In this document: positions 11,973 to 24,593 of the stretch, piece by piece
Numbering within the stretch: position 1 is the stretch's first letter
Layout: every line of letters starts with the position of its first letter
Position numbers and translations under genes: made by a program
The notes under the pieces: generated by a model
What the model saw: only the letters and a program-made list of their open reading frames with translations
Database searches by the model: none
What the model was told of the DNA's origin: nothing
Assembly: GCF_030052815.1 (NCBI RefSeq)
Contig: NC_079504.1
Location: 55,312,102-55,376,101 of the forward strand
Reading direction: 5' to 3'
From: Hevea brasiliensis
Lineage: Eukaryota; Streptophyta; Magnoliopsida; Malpighiales; Euphorbiaceae
Length of the DNA: 64,000 nt

Positions 11973-14075
11973 TGAAGGAGTAGAAGCATGAAAAACATAA
12001 GTTTAGATAATTGAAATTCAAAATTTTTCATCTAGGGTCACATGCATCATGCAAGATTTATTTTTATCTATTTGATTTCAATGATAAACAGCATATTAAA
12101 ACTCTTTTAATATATTTTTGGATCTACATTTTCCATTTAAGATTTTAGAATTAATAGATTAATTCATTAGAACCCTAGATTAGATCAAGAACAAGTGCAC
12201 TAACCTTTTTGATGCACTGCAGTGTGTTTGGCACCTTTGGGATGCGTCTAGGATACCAGATGTTGTCCCTCTAGCTTGTCCACACTAAGATCACCAATGG
12301 CAGCCCTTGAACAGCTTCCAAAGCTTTTTCTATGAATTAAAAAATCAAGTTTTGCCTTTTAAGAGATTATAGATGTAAACAGGACACTAGAAACAATTTC
12401 TAGTATTTTTAATTTAAGAGATTGTTTACTGATCTCTTTGAATTGATGAGAGATGAAGAAGAAGAGAAGCGAGAGGCAGCCAAGGGTGGCGGCACCAAAG
12501 AGAATGAGCAACTTGTTATTTTTTTCCTTTCATAACAACACATTATATAGCTAGGTCACCACTTAAAACCCTTGCCACATGTCACCTTTTGATTAGCTCT
12601 AGGTTTAATTGACCCAATCACATTGTGCGAAGTGTCAAACCTATATTTAATCTTTGCTTTGATCATCTTATATGATTAAAAGACATATGGCAAGCTTATG
12701 TGTAGTGCCATGTGTCACAATCTCATGGTGCCACATGTCACCCTGTGAAATGACCAAAATACCCTTGTGTCTTAATTTTGAGTTTTCAACCCTAAATAAT
12801 TATTTCTCTTCTTCTAATCAATTTATATCAAATATAAATTAATTAATTAATCTCTATTAATTAATTTCTCATTAATTAAATTCATATTTAGACACTTTAA
12901 ATATAAATTTAACTTATACTATACATCTAATAACCTAAATTTGTTTTCAAGCCATGCTAGAGACTTTGCAATCTAATTACAAACCAAACCTATTTAATTA
13001 ATCAATTAAACTCTTTAAGTAATTAATTAAATCATATTTAATTCGGTGATTACTTGTGTATGTGTGTGACTTACTAGGCTCATCACTAATTGGCAATGAG
13101 ACATGATATTAACTTTTAATATTAACTCTTAATATCATCAAAACTCTTTCTTACCATAAATGATTTCTCTAAATCATTTTATACACCTCATAGACCATGG
13201 TTAACACATAGCATAGCATGCCATGGCAATAAGGTTTACCTTAAATGAATCTATAATCATATGTTACCATGCACTAGAATCTCTCTATTACAAAATCCCA
13301 ATTCGAGCTGGAGTCATAGTTTATGTCAAACCCTATTTGCTATGAATATTATGTTCTTTTTTAATTCCAGATCTTGATTAAAAAGATTTTCTCATCAGAA
13401 ACTCTTTTCTGAATAAATCTATCTGTCATGGCCAAGAACTTGAAACATCAAGAACATAGGATTTTATCCCTATTTACTTAGAGGAACAGATTCCATCTTG
13501 ATCAACACCTACCTCCATATATAACTAGTAGGAGCCAACACATGCCCATATACCCATACACATTACAAGTATGAAAAGCAGTATCAAACTCAAACCACCT
13601 ATATACAAGATAATTGTGCTATCTCAAGTCTAAAGATTATATGCACTGATATGATTTATGACAATACATTGACAAGAGTAAACTTTATGTGCTTGTCATA
13701 AATGTCACTGGTTTGACCTACTTATTTTGTATAAGTGCCTATCATGTTTGTTACAAGGCATGAGACTCACCATTCCATCTTATTTACATCTCATATAAAT
13801 AACTTGGGAGCAAACATGATTACAATCTTTCTGGATAAGTCATATCCTTATTGTGAAGTATCCTCGATTGTGAACCTATTTATGATACTTTGTGTTATAA
13901 ATATTGTCACTCATATTCTTAACAACTTAAGAATAGAATTTATAACAAAATATCAATGGACCTTTTTTATTACACATAAATATATTATGTAAACAGAAAA
14001 GTGAAAATGCCTTTTATTAATAAAAGATACACAAGATACATACTAAATGATATGCTCTAGGGCATACTATTAACA
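11973..14075 (-). mobile_element. Solo LTR, copia-like (copy 2), inserted in Element 3 5' LTR
   Basis: This 2103-bp block has TG...CA ends and is flanked by a perfect AAAGG duplication (11968-11972 and 14076-14080). The uninterrupted site is in the other LTR of the same element near 18645-18670 (ATAAAGGAACAACTTTCATG). It is collinear with 3153-5257, with many substitutions and small indels. Orientation and copia assignment are inferred as for copy 1. The ORF at 13735-13992 is a decayed counterpart of the one in copy 1 and is not evidence of a gene. Confidence 0.9.
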
Positions 14076-16724
14076 AAAGGAATAACTTTCATGAAGAAAG
14101 ATTTGTCAAATTTTTACTGTAGCAATGTCCAATGAAACAGTGAATTTAGACCTCAAATTCTGAAAATTTAAAATAAAACCTATGAGGCTAGAAATTGAGT
14201 TTGGCAATCAGTGCCAACAAAAATAAAATGCAAAATGTGGTATCTTAGTGAACTTAGGCTCCACAAATTTATTATAAATCAAAAAGTCAACCTTTGAATG
14301 GAAATAGTTAAGTGAATAGTAACTTCTAGGACATAAGTAAAAGATTAGTTGGAACTTGTTGATAAATAGAGCTCTGGGATTTTAGTCTATCATAGTTGTT
14401 GAAGAGCTAGAATTTTCTCTAGAAATGTGATATTATGGGCTACAAGCTCTATATTGAATTAGAAGTGTGTTAATTATTAAATTATTTTAATTAAAGAATG
14501 AGTTTAGAATCATACTATATTGATGGTAAATGGAAGTTCTAATGGTCAATTAGTGACCATTTGGCTAAGTATAATGAGGAATTGAAGGGAATGATAGCTT
14601 GGGATTTGAGGTTGGGTGTGCTACCTTGAGTGCCCTGTAGGTCTGAATGTGAGTCCAGCATGTTTGGGCAGCTATAACATGAGTTGTGTAGGTTCAATTG
14701 GTGCAAGGCTAATTGGAAATGAAATTAGACACATAATGGCACAACTTTGATGAAGGAACCCTATCCAAAAACTAAACTTAGGATGCCCTAAAAATTGCCC
14801 AAATCCGGGTAGCACTAATTATGCCTGGACAAAACGGCCAAATGAACAGTATTCATTCATTTAGTCATAACACAGTGTAGGAAGGTCCAATTGACCTGAA
14901 ATTTTATATCAATGGAAAGCTAAGGCAATTTAGAACAAGTTTTATGTTTAACACAAACTCTAATTCTAGACTTAACTAAATGAAACTATAAGCCAAAATT
15001 GGACTACCAATTTTGGCAAAACCAAAAATTGCCCAGAAATTTTGGGTAAAGGTAATCCGACCAGTTATGGTGCAATAGCCATAACTTGAGCTAGAAAACT
15101 CCAAATGGGGTCATTTAAAAAGTGAAATGTAACTAGACACAATAATGAACAACTTTGATGAAGAACACTTGGCCAAATTCTTATTGTAGAATGGCCTAAT
15201 GGAATAGTGAACTCTAGCACCCCAAAACTGAAAATTTTGATTTATTCTCAATTGGTTAGAAGCAATGATTGGCAACTAATGCCAACACTTTTGCGAACCA
15301 AAATATGGTAAATCTATGTGATTAAAACTCATGTAATTATTATATATGAAAAAGTCAATATTTTGACTTAAATGACTAAATGAATAGTAACCTTACATGT
15401 TAAGTATATATATTCAAGAAATAACTTTGTAATATGCCCTAATAGGCCTAGTGTAATTGGTTTGGATAGGTTGGCATGCCAATAGGGTTCTGATAGTAGT
15501 ACTGCATATGATGTATGGCTCCATGCCATTCTGTGATATGATAGCCTATGGCTATACTGATTATGATGTTATACTTGGCTTTATGCCTTATTGCTTTTAT
15601 GGCTTATTAGCCATTCTGTCTGCACACCGGGAGACACATTGTGATCGATGGTGTGACGGCTCGGGGTACCTGGTACCTAGTGCTAGTTTACCAGTTTATC
15701 CAGTCTAATCAATTTGTATAGGTTACTTGGGCATGAAAAACTATAAATGTAATTAAATTGATTATAAAAGGAACTAAGGAAATTAAATATCAAGATAAAG
15801 AACAAGAATGATTGCAATAAAAAAAGGCTAAAAGAAAAAATCATCAAGAAAATGATTAATAAAAATGCTAGAAAGAGTTAATATCATAAGATGTATTTAG
15901 CTTTCAACTAAATAATGAGTTAGTAATTATTTATTTCTTATAAGCACAATAACTAGGAAATTTTCTTTTACTTTTATTTGCATATTATATTTTCTTATAT
16001 TATTGGCACCACTAAGCTTTATGCTTAACTCATCGCTTTTGCAACGCGTAGGTTCTGGAGAGACTGACAGAGAGCCCAGAAGACCACAGACTGGGTGAGG
16101 CCATTCACAGTTCTGCATAGTATCCGTGTCACCTCACAGACTACAGTGTGTCACTTCACAGACTATAGTGCATTGGTAGGACACTAGGTCCCATTTTAGT
16201 ATTTTGGTATTGTTTGTATTTTGTAATTAAACTTTTATTTTCTCATGTATAAATTGAAACTCACGTAATATATTTTAGTATTAATGCAAATATTTGTAAT
16301 TTGTGTTTATAAATGAAAATTTAGTATTTATTGATGATTTGAATATGATTATCATGTGAAATGAATGAATGTTAAAAAGAAGAAGTTGTGAGAAATGATT
16401 GAGAATATTGAGATTATGTTGATACAAATGGAGTTTGAGAATGATTGAAAATGTATTGGAAGTATTTTTCACAGGTTCCGAAGAACTGTTTTATCCATTT
16501 TTAGTCGGTACCCCGCTGGATTTTCTATAAAATTTTTGGAACACCAAATGAATTTGTAATTTCAATAAATGACTTAAAAGAGTTAAATTTCACAAATTGC
16601 ACTTCATATCCATGAAGAAATAATTTAAGGAAGGATAAAAATGATTGGGATAAAATATGGTATTTCGGTACACTGTGTGGCATATCTTGCTCGGCTACAC
16701 TATAGACGGGTAAGGGGTGTCACA

Positions 16725-16937
16725 TTTAGTGGTATCAGAGCACGGTTTAGGCATTCCTAAGCATCGATAAATGGAAAGGAATAGTGTGCATAACATGCAT
16801 TGCATTCATATGAGTCGAGGTGACACTAATGCAGATCTGTTTTTTTTAGTAAGGTGAAGAAATAAGGAAGTAGTAGCTCTTCGACTATTTACACTGGGTA
16901 AATTTCAAGGACGAAATTTTTATTAGAGGGGAAGAAT
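16725..16937 (+). other. Element 3 core: PBS and polypurine tract only
   Basis: The core is 213 bp. PBS TGGTATCAGAGC is at 16730-16741 and the polypurine tract AGAGGGGAAGAA ends at the LTR start. Between them, a leader-like stretch joins directly to the last bases of a pol gene and the conserved GGGTAAATTTCAAGGACGAA segment that normally follows the chromodomain. Everything from gag through most of the chromodomain is absent. Confidence 0.93.
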
Positions 16938-19900
16938 TGTAACACCCTCACTATAGCCATTCCGCACATTCGACTGTTCCGGTGATCGGTGTCAGTCCGG
17001 ATAGCTAGAACGCCTGGAAAAATATTTAGACTAGAGTGAGGAATCATAAATAACTCAAATAATAATAAGAAAAATTTAGGAAAAATTTTAGAATTAAAGT
17101 ACAACTAAGTTAAATGAGCCGGTGCCCTAGCGATGGGTAACCTAGAGGGAAGTTGCGGTCTTCGCAGCTAGAAGCCCTAAACCTGAGACAAAATTTATGA
17201 AATAATTTTTGGGACTCCAGAGAAGTGTCATTGAGGTTTTTGTGGCATTAGAATGCCAAGAAAAGGCTTAGAAAATTTTTTCAATCAGTATAGACGATTT
17301 TAGCTCAATAAGCCAAACGGAAGGCATTTTGGTCATTTCGTCTTTCGAGATGATTTTTGACCAACTTGTCCAGTTAAGTAAATAATTATTATGACATAAA
17401 ATATGAATAAATATTGTTAAAAATTGAATTGAAAATGAGTAGTAAAGAAAAGAAAAGAAAATGAAAGAAAAGTGGAATTATGACATCACATGATATCATT
17501 AAAAAGGCTTCCACCAATGGCATTTCAACAAGAACTCTTAAACTAATTAAAAAGGAAAGAAAAGAGATAAAAATGAAACAAAACTTTCTGCTCTTCTTCT
17601 CTAAGTTTCGGCAGGCCTCTCCCTTCCACCCTTAAAGCCCCACCAAGCTTTGGTTAACTCACCAAACCACCTCAAAAGCCCATCTTCCCTTCACAATAAC
17701 TTGTCATCATCACTATAGCAAGACTTGGGCAGCAAAAAGAAGTGAAAATAAAGGAGTTTGTCAAGCTTGGATTGACACACAACAAGGTTAGTGCTAATTC
17801 ATCATTAAAACTTTGTATATATATCATGTGGAGTATGAAATGAGGGTGAAATTAAGAGAATTAAAACAAGTTTTGCATGAATAAATTCCACCAATTTCGG
17901 CAGCCATGGACTTGTTATGGTTTTTATGTTTTCTTTGGATTAAATGAGTGAATAGGCTTCCCTTGACATGATTGTATCACTTAGAACATTAATTTATGAG
18001 TTTAGTGCAAGAATTTGAAACTTTGGAATTTTAGGGCTAGGGTTTGAAACTCAAATATAGAGGTAGATGCAATTGAATACAAAATGATGTTGTGATGGTC
18101 ATTTAGTGACCATTTGGTATAGTTTGAATTAAAAATGGAGTGATTGGTGACATTAACTAATGTAAAGAATTAGACTACCTTAAGTGTGCATTCTAGACCC
18201 TTTGAGTCCAGTGTGCTCTTGGGGTTATAACTCAAGATAGGTAACTCCAATTGGTGCAAGGCCAATTGGAGGTTAAACTAGACATAAAATTCAAAAAATT
18301 TGATGAAGGAATCTATCCCAGAAAACCAAAATAAGTGGCCCTAAAGATTGACCTAATATGGGTAACCAATATGCTATCCTTGGAAAATGACCAAATGAAC
18401 AATGTTCATTCATTTGGTCATAACTCACTGTAGAAATGTCCAATTAACCTGAAATTTATATCAATAGAAAGTTTGGCCAGAACTTAATGAAATTGCCCAC
18501 CAAACTCAGAACACCAAAACTGCCAGAATGGATTCTGGCCAGAAATTCTGGGTATTGCCCTATCCGGCCAGTAATGGTATTTAAACCATAACTTGAACTA
18601 CAAAACTCCAATTGGAGTGATTCGAAAAGGAAATTAAGGAAGACATATAAAGGAACAACTTTCATGAAGAAAGATTTGTCAAATTTTTTACTGTAGCAAG
18701 GTCCAATGGAACAGTGAATTTGGACCTCAAATTCAGAAAATTTGAAATAAAACCAAGGAGGCTAGGAATTGAGTTTTGCAATCAATGCCAACAAAAATAA
18801 AATGCAAAATGTGGTATCTTGGTGAACTTAGGCTCCACAAATTTATTATAAATCAAAAAGTCAACCTTTGAATGGAAATAGTCAAGTGAATAGTAACTTC
18901 TAGGACATAAGTAAAAGATTAGTTGGAACTTGTTGATAAATAGAGCTTTGGGATTTTAGTCTATCATAGTTGTTAAAGAGCTAGAATTTTCTCTAGAAAT
19001 GTGATATTATGGGTTAGAAGCTCTATATTGAATTAGAAGTGTGTTAATTATTAAATTATTTTAATTAACTAATGAGTTTAGAATCATACCATATTGATGG
19101 TAAATGAAAGTTCTAATGGTCAATTAGTGACCATTTGGCTGAGTATAATGAGGAATTAAAGTGAATGATAGCTTGGGATTTGAGGTTGGGTGTGCTACCT
19201 TGAGTGCCCTGCAGGTCTGGATGTGAGTCTAGCATGTTTGGGCAGCTATAACTTGGGTTGTGTAAGTTCAATTGGTGCAAGGCCAATTGGATATGAAATT
19301 AGACGCATAATGGCACAACTTTAATGAAGGAACCCTATCCAAAAACTAAACTTAGGATGCCCTAAAAATTGACTAAATCTTGGTAGCACTAATTCTGCCT
19401 AGGCAAAATGACCAAATAAACAGTGTTCATTCATTTGGTCATAACTCAGTGTAGGATGGTCCAATAGACCTGAAATTTTTATCAATGGAAAGCTAAGGAA
19501 ATTTAGAACAACTTTTATGTTTAATGCAATGTCACACCCTACTCCCCCGTAAGATATAACATGATCTCGTAGTATACCTAATGAATTACCGTACTTCACC
19601 TACCGATAACCTATTAGATATACTACAAGGGATTTTAAAAACAATTTTTTTGAAATTTAAATCATCGATTAAAATCTAGTGTTATAAAATTTTTTCAAAA
19701 TTTCGGCAAAGTGCCGGCTGTATTTTGAGAAAACAGTTCTTCAATCCTGCAAAAGAAAATGCTCCCAATATGTTTTCTTAAATACAACTTCAATAACTTC
19801 ATTTGAACCCATAATTCAAATCTCAATAATCAAATCAATCTCCTCATAAAAGAAACATTTCGTTGATTACAAGACTCAAAATTAATATTACAAAACTATT

Positions 19901-20122
19901 CAGATAAATGAAATCCCAAATTTACATTTACAATAATTTACATTTAATTACATACCAAAATATTTTACAAGAGTTTTTATACAACTGCTCAAATAATTTA
20001 CATACATATTATTACATGCATACATCAAAACCTATGTACATGGGTGTACCTATAATATACCTGGAGCTGATCTGAAAGTGTCTTCAAAGAAACTTACTCA
20101 TTGCTCTATGCTCATCTTACCT

Positions 20123-20161
20123 GCGATAGCATACAAAGCTATCGCTGAGTGGTGAACTCAG
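20123..20161 (-). other. Tandem stem-loop pair (family B, best-preserved copy)
   Basis: On the minus strand, CTGAGT...ACTCAG (6-bp stem, 5-base loop) is followed at once by GCGATAGC...GCTATCGC (8-bp perfect stem, 7-base loop), then AGGTAAGA. Counterparts occur at the same relative place in every LTR family in the window. The role is unknown; candidates are an R-region RNA structure, a packaging or dimer signal, or a splice-site control. Confidence 0.7.
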
Positions 20162-21112
20162 TGGTGCACAACTATAATTTAAAACATATTACAATATACA
20201 TTGACAAAATTTACGGTAAATAATTTGGAAATCTGAATACTCATTAAATTCTAAAACTCAAAATATTCATTGCCAATAATGTGAATCATTTGTATAAAAT
20301 GACGTCGATCATGAAATTCAATTTATCAAATCATAACTTACCATTTAGGTAATTCCAACAAAATCAATTATGCATAAATCATAATTGAAATCACACTTCT
20401 TTACCATTCAAAAGCCATTCTGTATCTCAAAAACCATGCTGTATCTCAAAAATCATTCTTTATCTCACTAACTACGCAAGACTAATCCGGAAGGGCCATA
20501 TTCGATGTGATTCTAACTCCCTATGGTTGGGGAGGTCGAATCATCGTGCACAGTACCATCATAATAATGAATCTTCCGCAAGGGCCATAACGATAAAATA
20601 AACTTAGTTCTAACCTAAAATCGGAGGAAAATCTAAGTCTGTGCACGTACCATGGTAATCAAAACACAACTAACTCCATTGTCTTCTCAACAAATGAGAG
20701 AGACGGGTAATAACCTAGTCAAGCATCTATAGTGAGATATAAAACAATATCACAATCCTTTTAGCGAGCATAAATCACAATACAATTCGATTTAAAGTTA
20801 ATTCCAATATCCAATAATTTTTATGCTCATCACAATTCAAATCATAAATTTGCATTTTCCATGAAAATTACCATCACAATTCAAAACATGTTCTATCATA
20901 ATTTTCCAAAACATAATTTACTCAATCCATAACAATGCTTAATGCTTGTGGAAATACCATTTCACAAAGCTAAATTAATACATACTATAACAATTTTCAA
21001 TAATCATTGAATTAAATCCAATTCTTGTTAAACATAATACATAAGAAAAATATGTCATTTAATCATATGAAATATTCAAACAAAATTAGTTAAAAACTAG
21101 TTGTGCACAAAC

Positions 21113-21175
21113 CTCTGATAACTGTCTCTTGGTTCTGACTCAGTGTTTCCTTCCCCTTCCCTGAGTCTTTGCTAA
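21113..21175 (-). other. Candidate 63-nt mini-exon in family-B LTR
   Basis: On the minus strand, TTTCTCAG precedes this block and GTTTGTGC follows it, matching acceptor and donor consensus. A matching upstream donor GTAAGT starts at 22621, giving a 1446-nt putative intron. The block contains GACTCAG...CTGAGTC, a 7-bp stem. Equivalent blocks of 59-64 nt occur in four other LTR copies. Confidence 0.5.
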
Positions 21176-24100
21176 CTGAGAAACACAATTTGAAGTGTTT
21201 CAGTACTCATTTAAACTGTCTCTAAGAATAAGGTTCAATAATTAATTTATCAAATTCTATTATTTCCTTAGTCAACCTAATATGTCGACCCTCGATGCTT
21301 CTAGGTAAATTAGGTTTTAATATTACTAATATGTCACATTCAATAGTCTTTTAGGGTTGGTACATGTTACCTAATTCATTTCCATGTATCTTGCATTTTC
21401 TTGCAATTTGCTAGATTCCGGGATACTAGTTTGACCTAGCCGGACGACCTAGTTCCCTCGGTTTTCGGGTTTCGGTCAAAACTAAAAACTTGTAGATCAA
21501 TGTCTTATTGCACGCGGGGCAAAATTTCAGGTCATTCTGAGTTATGTATACCAAGTTATGGTCATTTTACTATTGCTGGTCAAATTGCATCAAAATTGGT
21601 CACTTTAGGTCATTTTAGGTCAATTTTGGTTCTGCCAGTTTTTGGACCCGAACTTGTGCAAGCTGTTTGACTTACTTATAGTCTTTTCTGGGCTTTGGTG
21701 TCTTCATAAGACTTGTAGATATGGGTCTTAACTATTCATGGTTAAAATTTCAGGTCAATTGGACCTGTTTTGAATGAGTTATGGCCTAAAAACTAACTAC
21801 TGCCCAATTGGTAAATTTTCAGGCCTTTATTGCACTTAATCCGGATTTGGTCATTTTTCAAGCTACCTTGTAAGCAGAATTTTGGCAAGCTTTCTTCATG
21901 AAAGTTGGCACATTTTGTGCCTAGTTTCACCTCCAATTGGTCTCATACCAATTGGAGCCACACACTTAAGGTTCTAAGCCCAAAATGCAAACTGCCTTAT
22001 TACATTTCCTTCATACACATCAAAGACCACTTTTAACACTTACCAAACTCAACATTCAAGCCAATTCTGGTTTGTACCATAACCTAAACATAGTTCACAA
22101 TATATTATAGGTCATTTTGGCAGCTTACAATTACATTCAACATACACCATAAAGTGCAGAATTTTTCAAATCAATTTTGAACAATTCAATCACCTAACCA
22201 TAACACTTTTTTCATGTCCAACTTCACACCGTCATATATACCCTCAAACTGCCCTAACATCCAACACAATTCAACATTAATATACCATAAACCAAGCATG
22301 AATTCCAGCATTCTTCAAGAGTTAATAACCTGCCGCAATGGTACCTTTACATTCCATTAATTTCCAAGCTTCAATTTTCAATTCACATTTACATATACTA
22401 AGAATATATCACCCAAGCAATTTCTTACACACATATATATTTAATCAATCCTTTAATCCACCATTTACAAGCAAAAATAAACTGCCCTTAAAGAGTTTTC
22501 ATGGCTGCCAAAAATAAACATCTCCCTTAGAACATCAAACTCCAAAATTCTTCTCACAATTCAAGTACCCATAACCTCCTTACTAACTTTAATGAAGCAC
22601 TAACCAAAAACTCAAACTTACCACTTTGGAAATTCTTCAAAAATTTACCAAAACTTGATCTTCTTGCTGCCTATCTACTGCCCAAGGTGTGTAGACTAAC
22701 TTTGATGAAGGAACTTAGGAAGAAATTGGCTTACTTCATGCTTGAATGGAGCTTGGCCATGGACAGCCCTGGAGGAAGTTGAGAGAAGAAAATTATTCAG
22801 CTGGTTCTGGTTTGGGAGGTTGAAGAAGGTGATTTGTTTCTACCGAAAAATGTGTAGTGGTCCACTTAGGTAAGGTGAGTGGAGCACTAAGTAAGCATTA
22901 ATGATTTTTTTATTCTTAATTTTCCAAATTCTCACATTAAGCTTCCCATTTTTGCTATTTAAACTTTGTACCACCAATTTAATTTTTCATGACATTTTAC
23001 AAATATAATATCATGTATTTTTAATGGAAATTTAGGTCAAAAGACAACTCGGGGTGTCAAATGACCACAATGCCCCTGTTCGGGTTGCATTCCCGATTTT
23101 TCGGTAACACCGGGTTTTGTCCGTTTTTTGATTTCTTACTTTTCTTTGTACTAATTATTTAATTTTTATTTAATATTTCTTATGATATTTATACTTCAAT
23201 AGGGGTCTATTTAAGTCCTAAAAATATTTTCCAGGGTTCCCCACGGTCCAGGGCTAGTCAACGATCCACGCCGTGACTTCCTGGTGCGGTCACCCATCGC
23301 TAGGGTTCTCGGCTCGCTTAACTTGGTTACATTTCTTTGCTATTATTTTTTTCTTTGTTTTTCTTGTATTTTCTTTTCTCGTATTTCATTATTTTATGTT
23401 TCCTCACTCATATCGAAGTGTAGTTCTAGGCATCCTAGCTGTCCGGACAATACTGGTCACAGGAACAGTAGAACGTACTACCGAACTTAGGGGCGTTACA
23501 TGCAAACTCTAATTCTAGACTTAACTAAATGAAACTGCTAGCCAAAATTGGACTACTAAATCTGGCAGAACCAAAAATTGCCCAGAAATTCTGGGTAAAG
23601 GCAATCCGACCAGTTATGGTGCAATAGCCATAACTTGAGATAGAAAACTCCAAATGGGGTGATTGAAAAACTGAAATGTAACTAGACACAATAAAGAACA
23701 ACTTTGATTAAGAACACTTGGCCAAATTCTCACTGTAGAATGGCCTAATGGAATAGTGAACTCTAGCACTCAAAATTGAAAATTTTGATTTATTCTCCAT
23801 TTGTTAGAAGCAATGATTAGCAACTAATACCAACACTTTTGCGAACCAAAATGTGGTAAATCTATGTGATTAAAACTCATGTAATTATTATATATGAAAA
23901 AGACAATATTTTGACTTAAATGACCAAATGAATAGTAACCTTACATGTTAAGTACAAATATTCAAGAAATAACTTTGTAATATGCCCTAGTAGGCCTAGT
24001 GTGATTGGTTTGGATAGGTTGGCATGCCAATAGGGTTCTGATAGCAGTGCTACGTATGATGTATGGCTCCATGCCATTCTGTGATATGATAGCCTATGGT

Positions 24101-24557
24101 TATACTGATTATGATGTTATACTTGGCTTTATGCCTTATTGCTTTTATGGCTTATTAGCCATTCTGTCTGCACACCGGGAGACACATTGTGACCGATGGT
24201 GTGACAGCCCGAGTTACCTAGCACCCAGTGCTAGTTTACCCGTTTATCCAGTCCGGTCAATTTGTATAGGTTACTTGGGCATGGAAAAGTATAAATGTAA
24301 TTGAATTGATTATTAAAGGAAGTAAGGAAATTAAATATCAAGATAAAGAACAAGAATGATTACAATAAAAAGAGGTTGAAAAAAAAAATCATCAAGAAAA
24401 TGATTAATAACAATGCTAGAAAGTGTTAATATGATAAGATATAATTAGCTTTCAACTAAACTGAGTTAGTAATTATTTATTTCTTATAAGCACAATAACT
24501 AGGAAATTTTCTTTTACTTTTATTTGCATATTATATTTTCTTGTATTATTAGCACCA

Positions 24558-24593
24558 CTAAGCTTTATGCTTAGCGCGTTACTTTTGCAACGC
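24558..24593 (+). other. Tandem stem-loop pair (type A LTR)
   Basis: CTAAGC-TTTAT-GCTTAG (24558-24574) is followed by GCGTT...AACGC (24576-24593). The stem sequences differ from those of family B, but the two-hairpin layout and position are kept. Confidence 0.65.

Larger units (their letters stand above)
10235..16724 (+). repeat. Element 3, 5' LTR
   Basis: Starts TGTAGCACCCTCACTGTAGC and ends GGGGTGTCACA. Net length is about 4.38 kb after removing the copia-like solo LTR. A TATA box (TATAAAAA, 10966-10973) is followed 88 bases later by a splice-donor-like AAG|GTTAGT at 11060/11061. Two related blocks of about 1.06 kb (around 11430 and around 14605 onward) make this LTR longer than the Element 1 LTR, which has one. 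Short GGC...GCC hairpins cluster at 15505-15640 and the stem-loop pair is at 16012-16050. No gene is seen. Confidence 0.93.
19530..23500 (-). mobile_element. Family-B solo LTR, minus strand, in Element 3 3' LTR
   Basis: The block is 3971 bp with TG...CA ends, flanked by a perfect TGCAA duplication (19525-19529 and 23501-23505). The interrupted sequence is readable in the 5' LTR near 14935-14965. On the minus strand it starts TGTAACGCCCCTAAGTTCGG, as in Element 6. There is no core. It carries a perfect 8-bp stem GCGATAGC/GCTATCGC at 20123-20145, a second stem at 20145-20161, three copies of a 19-bp repeat near 20410-20466, and splice-like sites described separately. Confidence 0.93.

Noticed and set aside
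15457..15708. ORF repeated at 24005-24304 with high similarity
   Set aside because: The two sites are the two LTRs of Element 3, so similarity reflects LTR duplication. The reading covers the hairpin cluster and has no recognised domain.
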